Source: JAWLBM01 sp041687675 | GTDB taxonomy: Bacteria; Pseudomonadota; Alphaproteobacteria; Rhizobiales; Pleomorphomonadaceae | Direction: 5' to 3' | DNA length: 64,000 nucleotides | Assembly: GCA_041687675.1 (NCBI GenBank) | Contig: JAWLBM010000001.1 | Coordinates: 186,001 to 250,000, forward strand | Shown here: positions 17,167 through 25,595 of the stretch, piece after piece | How the letters are laid out: every line of letters starts with the position of its first letter | How positions within the stretch are numbered: position 1 is the first letter of the stretch | Notes under the pieces: generated by a model | Seen by the model: only the letters and a program-made list of their open reading frames with translations | What the model was told of the DNA's origin: nothing | The model's database searches: none | Made by a program: the position numbers and the translations under genes

Positions 17167-18312
17167 TTGACGCGCTTGGCCCGCAAGACGCCCCGCCGCC
17201 CCGACGACCGACCGCCGCGCGGCCAGGGACCGAAGGCCGGCCCGCCGCCTCCCGCACAGCGCCCGGCCGGCGCGTCCGGACGCCCGGCCCGGACCGAGCC
17301 CGACCGGCCGGCGCGCGGCGAGCGCGGGCCCGCCCGTCCCTCCGCCGCCCAGCCGAAGCGCCCGCCGCCGGAGCCGCGCGGGCCGCGAAGGGTGCGCGAG
17401 GAGATCGGCGAGATCCTGGTCACCGGCGGCTGGGAGGACTACGCCCTCCTCGACACAGGGGCCGGCGAGAAGCTGGAGCGCTACGGCGCCCTGACGCTGG
17501 TCCGCCCGGAGCCGCAGGCGATGGGGCCGCGGCGCCTTTCGCCGGAGGCCTGGGCGGCCGCCGGCGCCGCCTTCACCGGCGACGTCGAGGAGGAGGGGCC
17601 GGGCCGCTGGCGCACCGCGGAGGGCATCGGCGAGACCTGGGAGATGCAGGTGCTGGGCGTGTCCTTCGTCTGCCGGCTCACCTCCTTCCGCCATGTCGGG
17701 GTGTTTCCCGAGCAGGTGGTCCACTGGACGCGCATGGCCGAGCGGATCCGCGCGCTCGCCGCGGCGCGCCCCGGCGAGCGGCCGCGCGTCCTCAACCTCT
17801 TCGGCTACACCGGGATCGCCTCGCTGGTCGCCGCGGCGGCGGGGGCGGAGGTCACCCATGTGGACGCCTCGAAGAAGGCCGTCGCCTGGGGGCGCGAGAA
17901 CCAGGCGCTCGCCGGCCTCGAGGCGGCGCCGATCCGCTGGATCGTCGACGACGCCACCGTGTTCGCCGAGCGCGAGGTGCGCCGCGGCCGCTCCTACGAC
18001 GGCATCCTCCTGGATCCGCCCCGCTTCGGGCGCGGTCCGGCCGGCGAGATCTGGAACCTCGTCGACGACCTGCCGCACCTCGTCGACGTCGCCGACAGGA
18101 TCCTGGCGCCCGGGCCGTCCTTCCTGACGCTCACCGCCTATGCGATCCGGGCCTCGTTCCTCTCCGTCCACGAACTGGTGGCGGACGTGCTCGGCCACCG
18201 CCCGGGCCGGCTCGGCTCCGGCGAACTGGCGCTGCGCGAGACCGGCGATGCCTCGCGCCCCGGCCGGCTCCTCTCCACCTCCATGTTCGCCCGCTTCGAG
18301 GGAGACGCCTGA
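17167..18312 (+). CDS. Class I SAM-dependent rRNA methyltransferase (RlmI-like, PUA-less)
   Basis: Probable 23S rRNA cytosine methyltransferase of the Methyltrans_SAM family. Motif I is VLNLFGYTGIASLVAAAAGA, then VTHVDASKKAVAWGREN, and the catalytic-loop region is YDGILLDPPRFGRG. No PUA domain is seen. The first about 75 residues are a disordered, Pro/Arg/Gly-rich extension. There is no good ATG: TTG codons at 17167 and 17176 (before ARKTPRRPDD) are the likeliest starts, and GTG at 17392 is possible, so the N-terminus is uncertain. It abuts the SpoU gene with a one-base TGATG overlap. Confidence 0.85.
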   Translation: MTRLARKTPRRPDDRPPRGQGPKAGPPPPAQRPAGASGRPARTEPDRPARGERGPARPSAAQPKRPPPEPRGPRRVREEIGEILVTGGWEDYALLDTGAGEKLERYGALTLVRPEPQAMGPRRLSPEAWAAAGAAFTGDVEEEGPGRWRTAEGIGETWEMQVLGVSFVCRLTSFRHVGVFPEQVVHWTRMAERIRALAAARPGERPRVLNLFGYTGIASLVAAAAGAEVTHVDASKKAVAWGRENQALAGLEAAPIRWIVDDATVFAEREVRRGRSYDGILLDPPRFGRGPAGEIWNLVDDLPHLVDVADRILAPGPSFLTLTAYAIRASFLSVHELVADVLGHRPGRLGSGELALRETGDASRPGRLLSTSMFARFEGDA

Positions 18313-19145
18313 TGACCGACCGGCGGTCCGAGACCACGGCGCCCGGCGCCGTCAAGCAGATCACCTCGCTGGCGAACCCGATCATCAAGGACATCCGCGG
18401 CCTCGCCCTGAAGAAGCACCGCGACGAGACCGGCCTCTTCCTCGGCGAGGGGCTGAAGCTGGTGGCCGACGCACTGGAGGAGGGCTGGCCGGTGCACACC
18501 ATCTGCTTCGGCTCCGCGGTCCGCGAGCAGCCGGCGGTGACGAAGGCGGCCGCGGCGGTGCGGGCGAGGGGCGGCAGCGTGCTCGAGGTGTCCGAGCCGG
18601 TGCTCGCCAAGATCAGCCGGCGCGACAACCCGCAGATGGTGCTCGGCGTCTTCCGCCAGCGGCTGACGCCGCTCGCCGAGGTGAGGCCGGGCGCGGGCGA
18701 GGTCTGGGTGGCGCTCGACCAGGTGCGCGACCCGGGCAACCTCGGCACGATCGTGCGGACGGTGGATTCCGTCGGGGCGAAGGGCGTGGTGCTGGTCGGC
18801 GAGACCTGCGACCCCTTCTCGCCGGAGGCGGTGCGGGCGACGATGGGCTCGCTGTTCCACGTGCCGCTGTCCCGCGCCGGCCGCGAGGCCTTCCTTGCCC
18901 ATGTGCGCTCTACCGGGGCCCGGCTGGTCGGCACCCACCTCAAGGCGACGCACGACTACCGCGCCGTCGCCTCCGACGCCCCGACGATCCTCCTCATGGG
19001 CAACGAGCAGCAGGGCCTGCCGGAGGCGATGGCCGCGGCCTGCGACGCAAGGGTCCGGATCCCGATGGTCGGCCGGGCCGACAGCCTCAACCTCGCCGTG
19101 GCGACGGGGGTGATGCTCTACGAACTGCGCCGGAACCACATCTGA
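18312..19145 (+). CDS. SpoU/TrmH-family RNA 2'-O-ribose methyltransferase
   Basis: Knotted (SPOUT) methyltransferase for tRNA or rRNA. Residues 15-100 form the L30e-like substrate-binding domain (ITSLANPIIKDIRGL and FLGEGLKLVADAL). The SPOUT core follows with motif 1 LDQVRDPGNLGTIVRTVDSVG, motif 2 LLMGNEQQGLP and motif 3 RIPMVGRADSLNLAVATGVMLYELRR. The exact target cannot be read from the sequence. 277 residues. The ATG overlaps the stop of the preceding methyltransferase, so the two are co-expressed. Confidence 0.93.
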   Translation: MTDRRSETTAPGAVKQITSLANPIIKDIRGLALKKHRDETGLFLGEGLKLVADALEEGWPVHTICFGSAVREQPAVTKAAAAVRARGGSVLEVSEPVLAKISRRDNPQMVLGVFRQRLTPLAEVRPGAGEVWVALDQVRDPGNLGTIVRTVDSVGAKGVVLVGETCDPFSPEAVRATMGSLFHVPLSRAGREAFLAHVRSTGARLVGTHLKATHDYRAVASDAPTILLMGNEQQGLPEAMAAACDARVRIPMVGRADSLNLAVATGVMLYELRRNHI

Positions 19146-19160
19146 CCCGGCCGGGCCGGC

Positions 19161-19183
19161 GGCGCGGGCGGAGCGCCCGCGCC
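19161..19183. terminator. Stem-loop between convergent genes
   Basis: A perfect 9-base-pair GC stem (GGCGCGGGC and GCCCGCGCC, loop GGAGC) fills the 45-base gap between the converging SpoU and polysaccharide-export genes. There is no T-run on either side, so it is a plausible bidirectional end structure rather than a classical intrinsic terminator. Confidence 0.5.
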
Positions 19184-19190
19184 TGTCGCG

Positions 19191-20345
19191 TCACAGCCGG
19201 GATTCGAAGCGCTGCGCCAGCAGGAACGGTTGGTTGATCGTCCCGATCAGGGCGATGAACTTCTGCAGTTCGTTGAGGTTGGCGTTGGCGACGTAGACCA
19301 GGTCGCCGTCGGCCACCTCGAAGCGCTGGGCCCGGAAGAGCCCGCTCGGATCCTTCAGGTCGAGGCGGTAGACCACCGGGATGCCGCCCTGCAGTCCCTG
19401 CTGCGCCGCGTCGGGCGACAGCTGGCGGGCGATGGCCGGCTGCTCGTAGCGGAAGACGAAGACGCCGGCCGGATCGGCGCGGAAGTCCTGCAGGCCGCCG
19501 ACGCGGGCGATCGCCTCGTCGAGGGTGATGCCGGTGACGGGGAACTTGACCTGGGTGTTGGCCCCGGTCGCGCCGAAGGCGGTGAACAGCTGCGGCTGCT
19601 GCAGCAGCGCCACGACGTCGTCGGGCCTGAGGTAGACGTTCTCGTTCGGCTCGGAGATGATCCGGGTCAGCGGCACGCGGGCGGTCGTCCCGCCCCGGAC
19701 CAGTTCCACCGTCACCTCCTCGACCGGCGCGGCCACGCCGCCCGAAGCCGCCACGGCGTCGAGCAGGCGCAGGCCCCGGACGGTCAGCGGCACCACGCCG
19801 CCCCGGGCGGCGTCGCCCATGACGGTGACGCGGTTGCTCGCCGCCCGGCGGACGGTGACGAGCGCCTGCGGCTCGATGGCCTTGCCGGCGAGGGCGGCCT
19901 CGATGCTGGTCTTCACCTCAATCGGGGTGCGCCCGGCCGCCTGCACGCTGCCGGCATAGGGGATCGAGATGGTGCCGGTCGAGCCGACCGGCTGGGTCGG
20001 GATCTGGGTCGACTTGCTGCCGCCGCCGACCAGCTGGCCGGCGGAGCTGGAGAACAGGCCCCCGTTCGCCGCCTCCCAGATGGTCACGTCCACCTCGTCG
20101 CCGATGCCGATGGTCTCGGCGATGCGGGCGCCGTTGGGCCCGAAGGTTCCGGCCAGGGAGGACTTGAACCGGCCGGCGAGCAGGTCGAGCACGGGCTCGT
20201 TGACGTCGACCACGGTGTAGGCGAGGCCTGCGGGCTCGTCGCCGCCCCCGACGATACCCGCCGCCGAGGGACCGGCGCCGGGGAGCTGGGAGCATCCCGC
20301 CACCACAAGGGCCACCAGCACGCAGGTGGCAGCAATCCGCCTCAA
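19191..20345 (-). CDS. Polysaccharide export lipoprotein (Wza/KpsD-like)
   Basis: Outer-membrane exporter protein for capsule or exopolysaccharide. A lipoprotein signal (VLVALVVAGC) at the N-terminus is followed by a Poly_export domain (IGIGDEVDVTIWEA and ISIPYAGSVQAAGRT) and SLBB-type repeats (RVTVMGDAARGGVVPL and VKFPVTGITLDEAIARVGGL). I start it at TTG (giving MRRIAATCVLVAL) because GGGAGG lies five bases upstream and this yields a proper signal peptide; an in-frame ATG at 20380 would add twelve residues and spoil the signal. 384 residues. No other polysaccharide genes are adjacent, which is unusual. Confidence 0.9.
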   Translation of the reverse strand: MRRIAATCVLVALVVAGCSQLPGAGPSAAGIVGGGDEPAGLAYTVVDVNEPVLDLLAGRFKSSLAGTFGPNGARIAETIGIGDEVDVTIWEAANGGLFSSSAGQLVGGGSKSTQIPTQPVGSTGTISIPYAGSVQAAGRTPIEVKTSIEAALAGKAIEPQALVTVRRAASNRVTVMGDAARGGVVPLTVRGLRLLDAVAASGGVAAPVEEVTVELVRGGTTARVPLTRIISEPNENVYLRPDDVVALLQQPQLFTAFGATGANTQVKFPVTGITLDEAIARVGGLQDFRADPAGVFVFRYEQPAIARQLSPDAAQQGLQGGIPVVYRLDLKDPSGLFRAQRFEVADGDLVYVANANLNELQKFIALIGTINQPFLLAQRFESRL

Positions 20346-20632
20346 TCCGACCTCCCGGGAACTCCGTTCGCCGCCACCATGGGCGACCAACTCTTAACAC
20401 ACTCATACAAGTTCGAATTGACGCCGCATCGTCCCGGAGCCCGGGCCGGCCGTCCACGGTGACGGGAAGCTACGTCAACATCGGGGCGGAAGGCGAGATC
20501 GCGCGAGGCTCCGGCCGCGCGGCATCGGTCGTTTTGGCGAGACCTGTTGCAGCCCTGCACGTCGCGCCGGCCCCGGCGCACGCCGGGCGCGCCGGCGCCC
20601 GCCCGCTCGACGCATGCCGGCCGCCGCCCGCC

Positions 20633-21412
20633 TCAGCCCTGGCGCTCGACCATCATCTTCTTGATCTCGGCGATCGCCTTCGCCGGGTTCAAGCCCTTCG
20701 GGCAGGTCTGCGCGCAGTTCATGATGGTGTGGCAGCGGTAGAGCCGGAAGGGGTCGTCGAGCGCGTCGAGCCGCTCGCCGGTCGCCTCGTCGCGGCTGTC
20801 GATCAGCCAGCGGTAGGCCTGCAGCAGCGCTGCCGGCCCGAGATAGCGGTCGCCGTTCCACCAGTAGCTCGGGCAGGAGGTGGAGCAGCAGGCGCAGAGG
20901 ATGCACTCGTAGAGGCCGTCCAGCTTCTCGCGGTCCTCGCGCGACTGGCGCCACTCGGTCTCCGGCTCGGGCGAGGCGGTGTGCAGCCAGGGCTCGATGA
21001 AGCTGTGCTGGGCGTAGAAGGTGGTGAGGTCCGGCACGAGGTCCTTCACCACGGCCATGTGCGGCAGCGGGTAGATCTTGATCGCCCCGTCGACGTCCTC
21101 CATCGCCTTGGTGCAGGCGAGGGTGTTCATGCCGTCGATGTTCATCGCGCAGGAGCCGCAGATGCCCTCGCGGCAGGAGCGGCGGAAGGTCAGCGTCGGG
21201 TCGATCTTGTTCTTGATCCAGATGATCCCGTCGAGGATCATCGGGCCGCAGTCGTCGAGGTCGACGAAGAAGGTATCGATCCGCGGGTTGCGGTCGTCCT
21301 CTGGATCCCAGCGGTAGATCCGGTATTCCCGGAGGCGCGTCGCGCCCTCGGGCTTCGGCCACACCTTGCCCTCGACCATCTGCGAGTTCTTCGGCAGCGT
21401 CAGCTGGACCAT
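20633..21412 (-). CDS. sdhB: Succinate dehydrogenase iron-sulfur subunit
   Basis: Electron-transfer subunit of complex II. The 2Fe-2S site is CREGICGSCAMNIDGMNTLAC; the 4Fe-4S/3Fe-4S sites are CILCACCSTSCPSYWW and CHTIMNCAQTCPKGLNPAKAI. 259 residues, normal. It is the last gene of sdhC-sdhD-sdhA-sdhB, 26 bases after sdhA. GC-rich inverted repeats follow the stop (around 20568-20604) and may end the operon. Confidence 0.98.
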   Translation of the reverse strand: MVQLTLPKNSQMVEGKVWPKPEGATRLREYRIYRWDPEDDRNPRIDTFFVDLDDCGPMILDGIIWIKNKIDPTLTFRRSCREGICGSCAMNIDGMNTLACTKAMEDVDGAIKIYPLPHMAVVKDLVPDLTTFYAQHSFIEPWLHTASPEPETEWRQSREDREKLDGLYECILCACCSTSCPSYWWNGDRYLGPAALLQAYRWLIDSRDEATGERLDALDDPFRLYRCHTIMNCAQTCPKGLNPAKAIAEIKKMMVERQG

Positions 21413-21438
21413 GTTGCTTTTCCTCGCAATCCGCTAGG

Positions 21439-23277
21439 TCAGTACACCCGCGCCTTCGGCGCGATGTACTCGATCTCGTTCGACATCGTGTAGGTGTGGA
21501 CGGGACGGTAGTCGATGCTCACCGTCCTCGCCTTCTCGTCGATGAAGGCGAGGGTGTGCTTCATCCAGTCCTTGTCGTCGCGGTCGGGGTAGTCCTCGCG
21601 CGCGTGGGCGCCGCGGCTCTCGGTGCGGTTCACCGCCGAGTCCATGGTCACCACCGCCTGGATGATCAGGTTGTCGTATTCGAGCGCCTCGATGAGGTCG
21701 GTGTTCCAGATCAGCGAGCGGTCGGTGACGCGGATGTCGTCGGTGCCCTGCCAGACCTCGTGGATCAGGCCGTGGCCCTCCTCCAGCACCTCGCCGGTGC
21801 GGAACACCGCGCAGTTGTTCTGCATGGTGCGCTGCATCCGGAGACGCAGCTCGGCGGTCGGGGTGGAGCCGGAGGCGTGGCGGAAGCGGTCGAGCCGCTC
21901 CAGCGAGTTGACGCCGGCGTCCCTCGGCAGATCCGGCTGGCGGGCGCCCTTCTCCACGGTCTCGACGCAGCGCAGCCCGGCCGCCCGGCCGAACACCACG
22001 AGGTCGATCAGCGAGTTGGAGCCGAGGCGGTTGGCGCCGTGCACCGACACGCAGGCCGCCTCGCCGAGCGCCATCAGGCCCGGCACCACGCTGTCCGGGT
22101 CGCCGCCCGCCTTGGTCAGCACCTCGCCGTGGTAGTTGGTCGGGATGCCGCCCATGTTGTAGTGCACCGTCGGCAGCACCGGGATGGCCTGGCGGGTGAC
22201 GTCCACGCCGGCGAAGATCCTGGCGCTCTCGGAGATGCCCGGCAGCCGCTCGTGCAGGATCGCCGGGTCGAGGTGGTCGAGGTGCAGGAAGATGTGGTCG
22301 GCGTTCTTGCCGACGCCGCGGCCCTCGCGGATCTCCACCGTCATCGCCCGCGAGACCACGTCGCGCGAGGCGAGATCCTTGGCGGAGGGCGCGTAGCGTT
22401 CCATGAACCGCTCGCCCGCGGAGTTGGTGAGATAGCCGCCCTCGCCGCGGGCGCCCTCGGTGATCAGGCAGCCGGCGCCGTAGATGCCGGTCGGGTGGAA
22501 CTGCACGAACTCCATGTCCTGCAGCGGCAGGCCGGCGCGCAGCACCATGGCGTTGCCGTCGCCGGTGCAGGTGTGGGCCGAGGTGCAGGAGAAGTAGGCG
22601 CGGCCGTAGCCGCCGGTGGCGAGGATGGTCTTCTGCGCCCGGAAGCGGTGCAGCGTGCCGTCGTCCATCGACAGCGCCACCACGCCGCGGCATACGCCGT
22701 CCTCCATGATGAGGTCGATGGCGAAGTACTCGATGAAGAACTCGGCCGAGTAGCGGAGCGACTGGCCGTAGAGCGTGTGCAGGATGGCGTGGCCGGTGCG
22801 GTCGGCGGCGGCGCAGGTGCGCTGGGCACGGCCCTCGCCGTAGTTGGTGGTCATGCCGCCGAAGGGGCGCTGGTAGATCTTGCCCGCCTCGGTGCGGGAG
22901 AAGGGCACGCCCCAGTGCTCCAGCTCGTAGACCGCCTCGGGCGCGTTCTTGCACAGGTACTCGATCGCGTCCTGGTCGCCGAGCCAGTCGGAGCCCTTTA
23001 CGGTGTCGTACATGTGCCAGCGCCAGTCGTCCTCGCCCATGTTGCCGAGCGCCGCCGAGATGCCGCCCTGGGCCGCGACGGTGTGCGAGCGGGTGGGGAA
23101 CACCTTGGTGATGCAGGCGGTCTTCAGGCCGGCCTGGGAGGCCCCCACCACGGCGCGCAGCCCGGCGCCGCCGGCCCCGACCACCACCACGTCGAAGGTG
23201 TGGTCGGTGAAGGGATAGGCGCGGCCGCCGATGGTGTAGGTCGAGGGCGTCCCGGTCTTGGCGTTGGCCTCAGCCAT
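21439..23277 (-). CDS. sdhA: Succinate dehydrogenase flavoprotein subunit
   Basis: Catalytic subunit that oxidises succinate to fumarate with covalently bound FAD. The dinucleotide-binding motif is VVVGAGGAGLRAVVGA near residue 32, the FAD-linking His is in TRSHTVAAQGGI, and the active-site Arg/His region includes HYNMGGIPTNYHGEV and GEAACVSVHGANRLGSNSLID. The ATG (MAEANAK) has GGAGG seven bases upstream and directly follows the sdhD stop; an adjacent GTG would add one residue. 612 residues. Confidence 0.98.
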   Translation of the reverse strand: MAEANAKTGTPSTYTIGGRAYPFTDHTFDVVVVGAGGAGLRAVVGASQAGLKTACITKVFPTRSHTVAAQGGISAALGNMGEDDWRWHMYDTVKGSDWLGDQDAIEYLCKNAPEAVYELEHWGVPFSRTEAGKIYQRPFGGMTTNYGEGRAQRTCAAADRTGHAILHTLYGQSLRYSAEFFIEYFAIDLIMEDGVCRGVVALSMDDGTLHRFRAQKTILATGGYGRAYFSCTSAHTCTGDGNAMVLRAGLPLQDMEFVQFHPTGIYGAGCLITEGARGEGGYLTNSAGERFMERYAPSAKDLASRDVVSRAMTVEIREGRGVGKNADHIFLHLDHLDPAILHERLPGISESARIFAGVDVTRQAIPVLPTVHYNMGGIPTNYHGEVLTKAGGDPDSVVPGLMALGEAACVSVHGANRLGSNSLIDLVVFGRAAGLRCVETVEKGARQPDLPRDAGVNSLERLDRFRHASGSTPTAELRLRMQRTMQNNCAVFRTGEVLEEGHGLIHEVWQGTDDIRVTDRSLIWNTDLIEALEYDNLIIQAVVTMDSAVNRTESRGAHAREDYPDRDDKDWMKHTLAFIDEKARTVSIDYRPVHTYTMSNEIEYIAPKARVY

Positions 23278-23280
23278 CAC

Positions 23281-23667
23281 TCAGCCTCCAAATGCAATCT
23301 TGAGAACGGCGAACACGCCCGCCAGCCCGACGAGGACCGAGAAGAAGGTGTTGGCCATCACCGTGACGAGGCGCAGCACCTCGCCGTGGACGTAGTCCTC
23401 GATGATCACCTGCATGCCGAGCTTCATGTGCCAGGCCGAGGTGGCGATGGTCGCGATCAGGACGATGGCGACCAGCGGGTTGGCGACCAGCGCCACCGCC
23501 TCCGCGTAGGTGGCGCCCTGCAGCGCGAGCACGACGATCACGAAGGCGATGGTGAGCGGCAGCATGGCGACGCCGGAGATGCGCTCGCGCCAGAAGGTCT
23601 TCGTGCCGCCGGTGGCGCCGAGTCCGCGCACCTTGCCGAGCGGGGTCCGCATGGACGAACGGGTCAT
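23281..23667 (-). CDS. sdhD: Succinate dehydrogenase membrane anchor subunit SdhD
   Basis: Heme b/quinone-binding membrane anchor of complex II. Three hydrophobic helices are visible (VAMLPLTIAFVIVVLAL, LVAIVLIATIATSAWHM, ANTFFSVLVGLAGVFAV). The conserved stretch SAWHMKLGMQVIIEDYVHGEV matches the alphaproteobacterial SdhD heme/quinone region. 128 residues. It is encoded between sdhC (12-base gap) and sdhA. Confidence 0.96.
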   Translation of the reverse strand: MTRSSMRTPLGKVRGLGATGGTKTFWRERISGVAMLPLTIAFVIVVLALQGATYAEAVALVANPLVAIVLIATIATSAWHMKLGMQVIIEDYVHGEVLRLVTVMANTFFSVLVGLAGVFAVLKIAFGG

Positions 23668-23679
23668 TGTTGGCCCTCC

Positions 23680-24078
23680 TCAGGCGATGGCGACGGCGAT
23701 GATCCAGAGGATCAGGGTGAGGGCGACGGAGCCGATGATCGTCCACCAGGCGAGCCGGTTCCGCCACACCGGGTCGAAGCCGTAGCCGAGGTCCCAGACC
23801 ATGTGGCGGATGCCGCCGAGGGCATGGTGGACCAGCGCCCAGGAGAAGCCGAGCATGACCAGCAGCCCGATCCAGGAGCCGAACACCCCCGTCACCGTGG
23901 CATAGGCGTCCGGGCCGCTGGCCGCGGCCAGCAGCCACCAGACCAGCAGCAGCATGCCGAAGTAGAGGGCGGCGCCGGTGATCCGGTGCATGATCGACAT
24001 GACCATGGTGATGAGCGGCCTGAAGATCTGCAGGTGCGGCGACATCGGTCGCGCGGTCCGGGTCTGTGCGTCCGCCAT
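23680..24078 (-). CDS. sdhC: Succinate dehydrogenase cytochrome b556 subunit SdhC
   Basis: Larger membrane anchor of complex II. It carries the signature RPMSPHLQIFRPLITMVMSIMHR near residue 13 and the heme-ligand region HHALGGIRHMVWDLGYG, with three membrane helices. The ATG gives MADAQTRTARPMSPHL, 132 residues; in-frame codons upstream run into the leader and are not family-like. It is the first gene of the sdh operon, behind a good sigma-70-type promoter and a palindromic operator-like site. Confidence 0.96.
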   Translation of the reverse strand: MADAQTRTARPMSPHLQIFRPLITMVMSIMHRITGAALYFGMLLLVWWLLAAASGPDAYATVTGVFGSWIGLLVMLGFSWALVHHALGGIRHMVWDLGYGFDPVWRNRLAWWTIIGSVALTLILWIIAVAIA

Positions 24079-24159
24079 GCGGGTTCTCTCCCGTCCGGGC
24101 CCGCCGGCGGGCGGCGGCGCGAGGGCCGTCGGACCTGCCGGGAGCATCCTGAGTTTACC

Positions 24160-24175
24160 TTTACGTAAGCGTAAA
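24160..24175. promoter_or_regulatory. Palindromic operator-like site (MerR/LiuR type) upstream of sdhC
   Basis: The 16-mer has perfect arms TTTACG and CGTAAA around a 4-base centre, flanked by a further GTTTAC on the left so that GTTTAC and GTAAAC frame it. It resembles the sites described for LiuR-type MerR regulators of branched-chain amino acid and acyl-CoA catabolism. It lies about 20 bases downstream of the predicted sdhC transcription start, a position that fits repression. Confidence 0.55.
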
Positions 24176-24196
24176 CTACGCTCCACGTTCCGATTT

Positions 24197-24225
24197 CTTC
24201 TAGCTTTTCCGCTGCCGCGCGTCAA
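24197..24225 (-). promoter_or_regulatory. Predicted sdhCDAB promoter
   Basis: On the minus strand a -35 TTGACG and a -10 TAGAAG are separated by exactly 17 bases. The predicted start would leave a leader of roughly 110 bases before the sdhC ATG. Confidence 0.55.
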
Positions 24226-24331
24226 AGCCGTTTTCGCACTGCAATAGTCTAAGGCGCCGCGCCCGAACGTCCATGGGCACGCCGGTGCGACAGGTTGCAC
24301 CCGGCGCCTCACGCTTACGTCAACTCGCCGC

Positions 24332-25384
24332 TCACCGCGGGATCAGGAGCCACAGGTCGATGTCGAGCAGCACCGACGGGTCCGGCGGCGCGCCGGCGTC
24401 CTCGCCGGGGAAGTCGTGGCAGGGCCGGTCCTTGGTGGCGACGGTGCGCACCCTCAGCGCGCCGACGTCGTCCCGGCCCGAGATCCGGGCGCTCTCCAGG
24501 ATCTCCGACCAGGCGTAGACCGTGTCGCCGCCGAAGCAGGGCGCGACGTGCCGCCCGCCGTTGATCGCCGCCACGTGGAAGGCGTTGCCCAGCCCGTTGA
24601 AGGAGAGCGCCCGGGCGATGGAGATGACGTGGCCGCCGTAGACGAGCCGGCGGCCGAAGCGGCCCGCGCCCTCCGAATGCTGGTTGAAGTGCACCCGGGC
24701 CGTGTTCTGGTAGAGCCGGCAGGCCATCTGGTGCTCGGCCTCCTCGACGGTCTGGCCGTCGACATGGTCGATCCGCTCGCCGACCACGTAGTCGGCCCAG
24801 CGGTGGCGGCTGCCGGAGAGGGTGGTGTCGAAGGCCTCGCCGTCGATGATCGGCAGCGCGTCGCCGAGCGCATCGGCCGGCAGCGCCGCCGGCAGGTGCG
24901 GCACCAGCGGCTCCGGCGCCGGGCTCGCCGGGTCGCGCTTCCTCACCATCACCCAGCGCACATAGTCCAGCACCTCCGCGCCGTCCTGCCGGTAGCCGGT
25001 GGAGCGCACGTAGACGACGCCGGTCCGGCCGCTCGAGGTTTCCTTGAGGCCGATCACCTCGGAGACGGTGGAGAGCGTGTCGCCGGGATAGACCGGCGCG
25101 AGGAAGCGGCATCCGGCATAGCCGAGGTTCGCCACCGCGTTGAGCGAGACGTCCGGCACGGTCTTGCCGAAGACGACATGGAAGACCAGCAGGTCGTCCA
25201 CCGGCGCCGCGGGGTAGCCGATCGCCCGGGCGAAGGCGGCCGAGGACTGCACGGCGAAGCGGCTGCCGTAGAGCGCCTGGTAGAGCGCGACGTCCCCCGG
25301 CGTGATCGTCCGCGGCGTCGCATGGCGGATCACCTGGCCGACCCGGAAATCCTCGAAGAAGTTGCCGCCGCTGGTCTTCGTCAT
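24332..25384 (-). CDS. mch: Mesaconyl-CoA hydratase (ethylmalonyl-CoA pathway)
   Basis: MaoC-like hydratase that interconverts mesaconyl-CoA and beta-methylmalyl-CoA. The N-terminal segment GNFFEDFRVGQVIRHATPRT, the block VFGKTVPDVSLNAVANLGYA and the C-terminal block RVRTVATKDRPCHDFP match the Rhodobacter/Methylobacterium enzyme closely as I remember it, and clearly differ from ordinary single-domain MaoC proteins. Two hotdog domains are present (about 10-150 and 190-345). 350 residues. This implies the ethylmalonyl-CoA pathway for acetyl-CoA assimilation. It lies upstream of sdhCDAB on the same strand but 253 bases away. Confidence 0.9.
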   Translation of the reverse strand: MTKTSGGNFFEDFRVGQVIRHATPRTITPGDVALYQALYGSRFAVQSSAAFARAIGYPAAPVDDLLVFHVVFGKTVPDVSLNAVANLGYAGCRFLAPVYPGDTLSTVSEVIGLKETSSGRTGVVYVRSTGYRQDGAEVLDYVRWVMVRKRDPASPAPEPLVPHLPAALPADALGDALPIIDGEAFDTTLSGSRHRWADYVVGERIDHVDGQTVEEAEHQMACRLYQNTARVHFNQHSEGAGRFGRRLVYGGHVISIARALSFNGLGNAFHVAAINGGRHVAPCFGGDTVYAWSEILESARISGRDDVGALRVRTVATKDRPCHDFPGEDAGAPPDPSVLLDIDLWLLIPR

Positions 25385-25595
25385 GCCGTCCCTCGTCCGC
25401 CGGATCCGGGGACAGGGTCTAGCAGGGCGGCCGCCGCTGTCATCCCCGCAGTTGGTCGGACGCGGTTAGGGGACCGTTCACGACGTCCGGAGATCGCGGC
25501 CCGGATTTTACCCGCCGGCGAGGCGCCGCTGCGAGGCTCGCCCTGCCCGGCCGCCCTGAGCCGGGCCGCTGCGGCACGCCGGAGAGGGGACCTTC

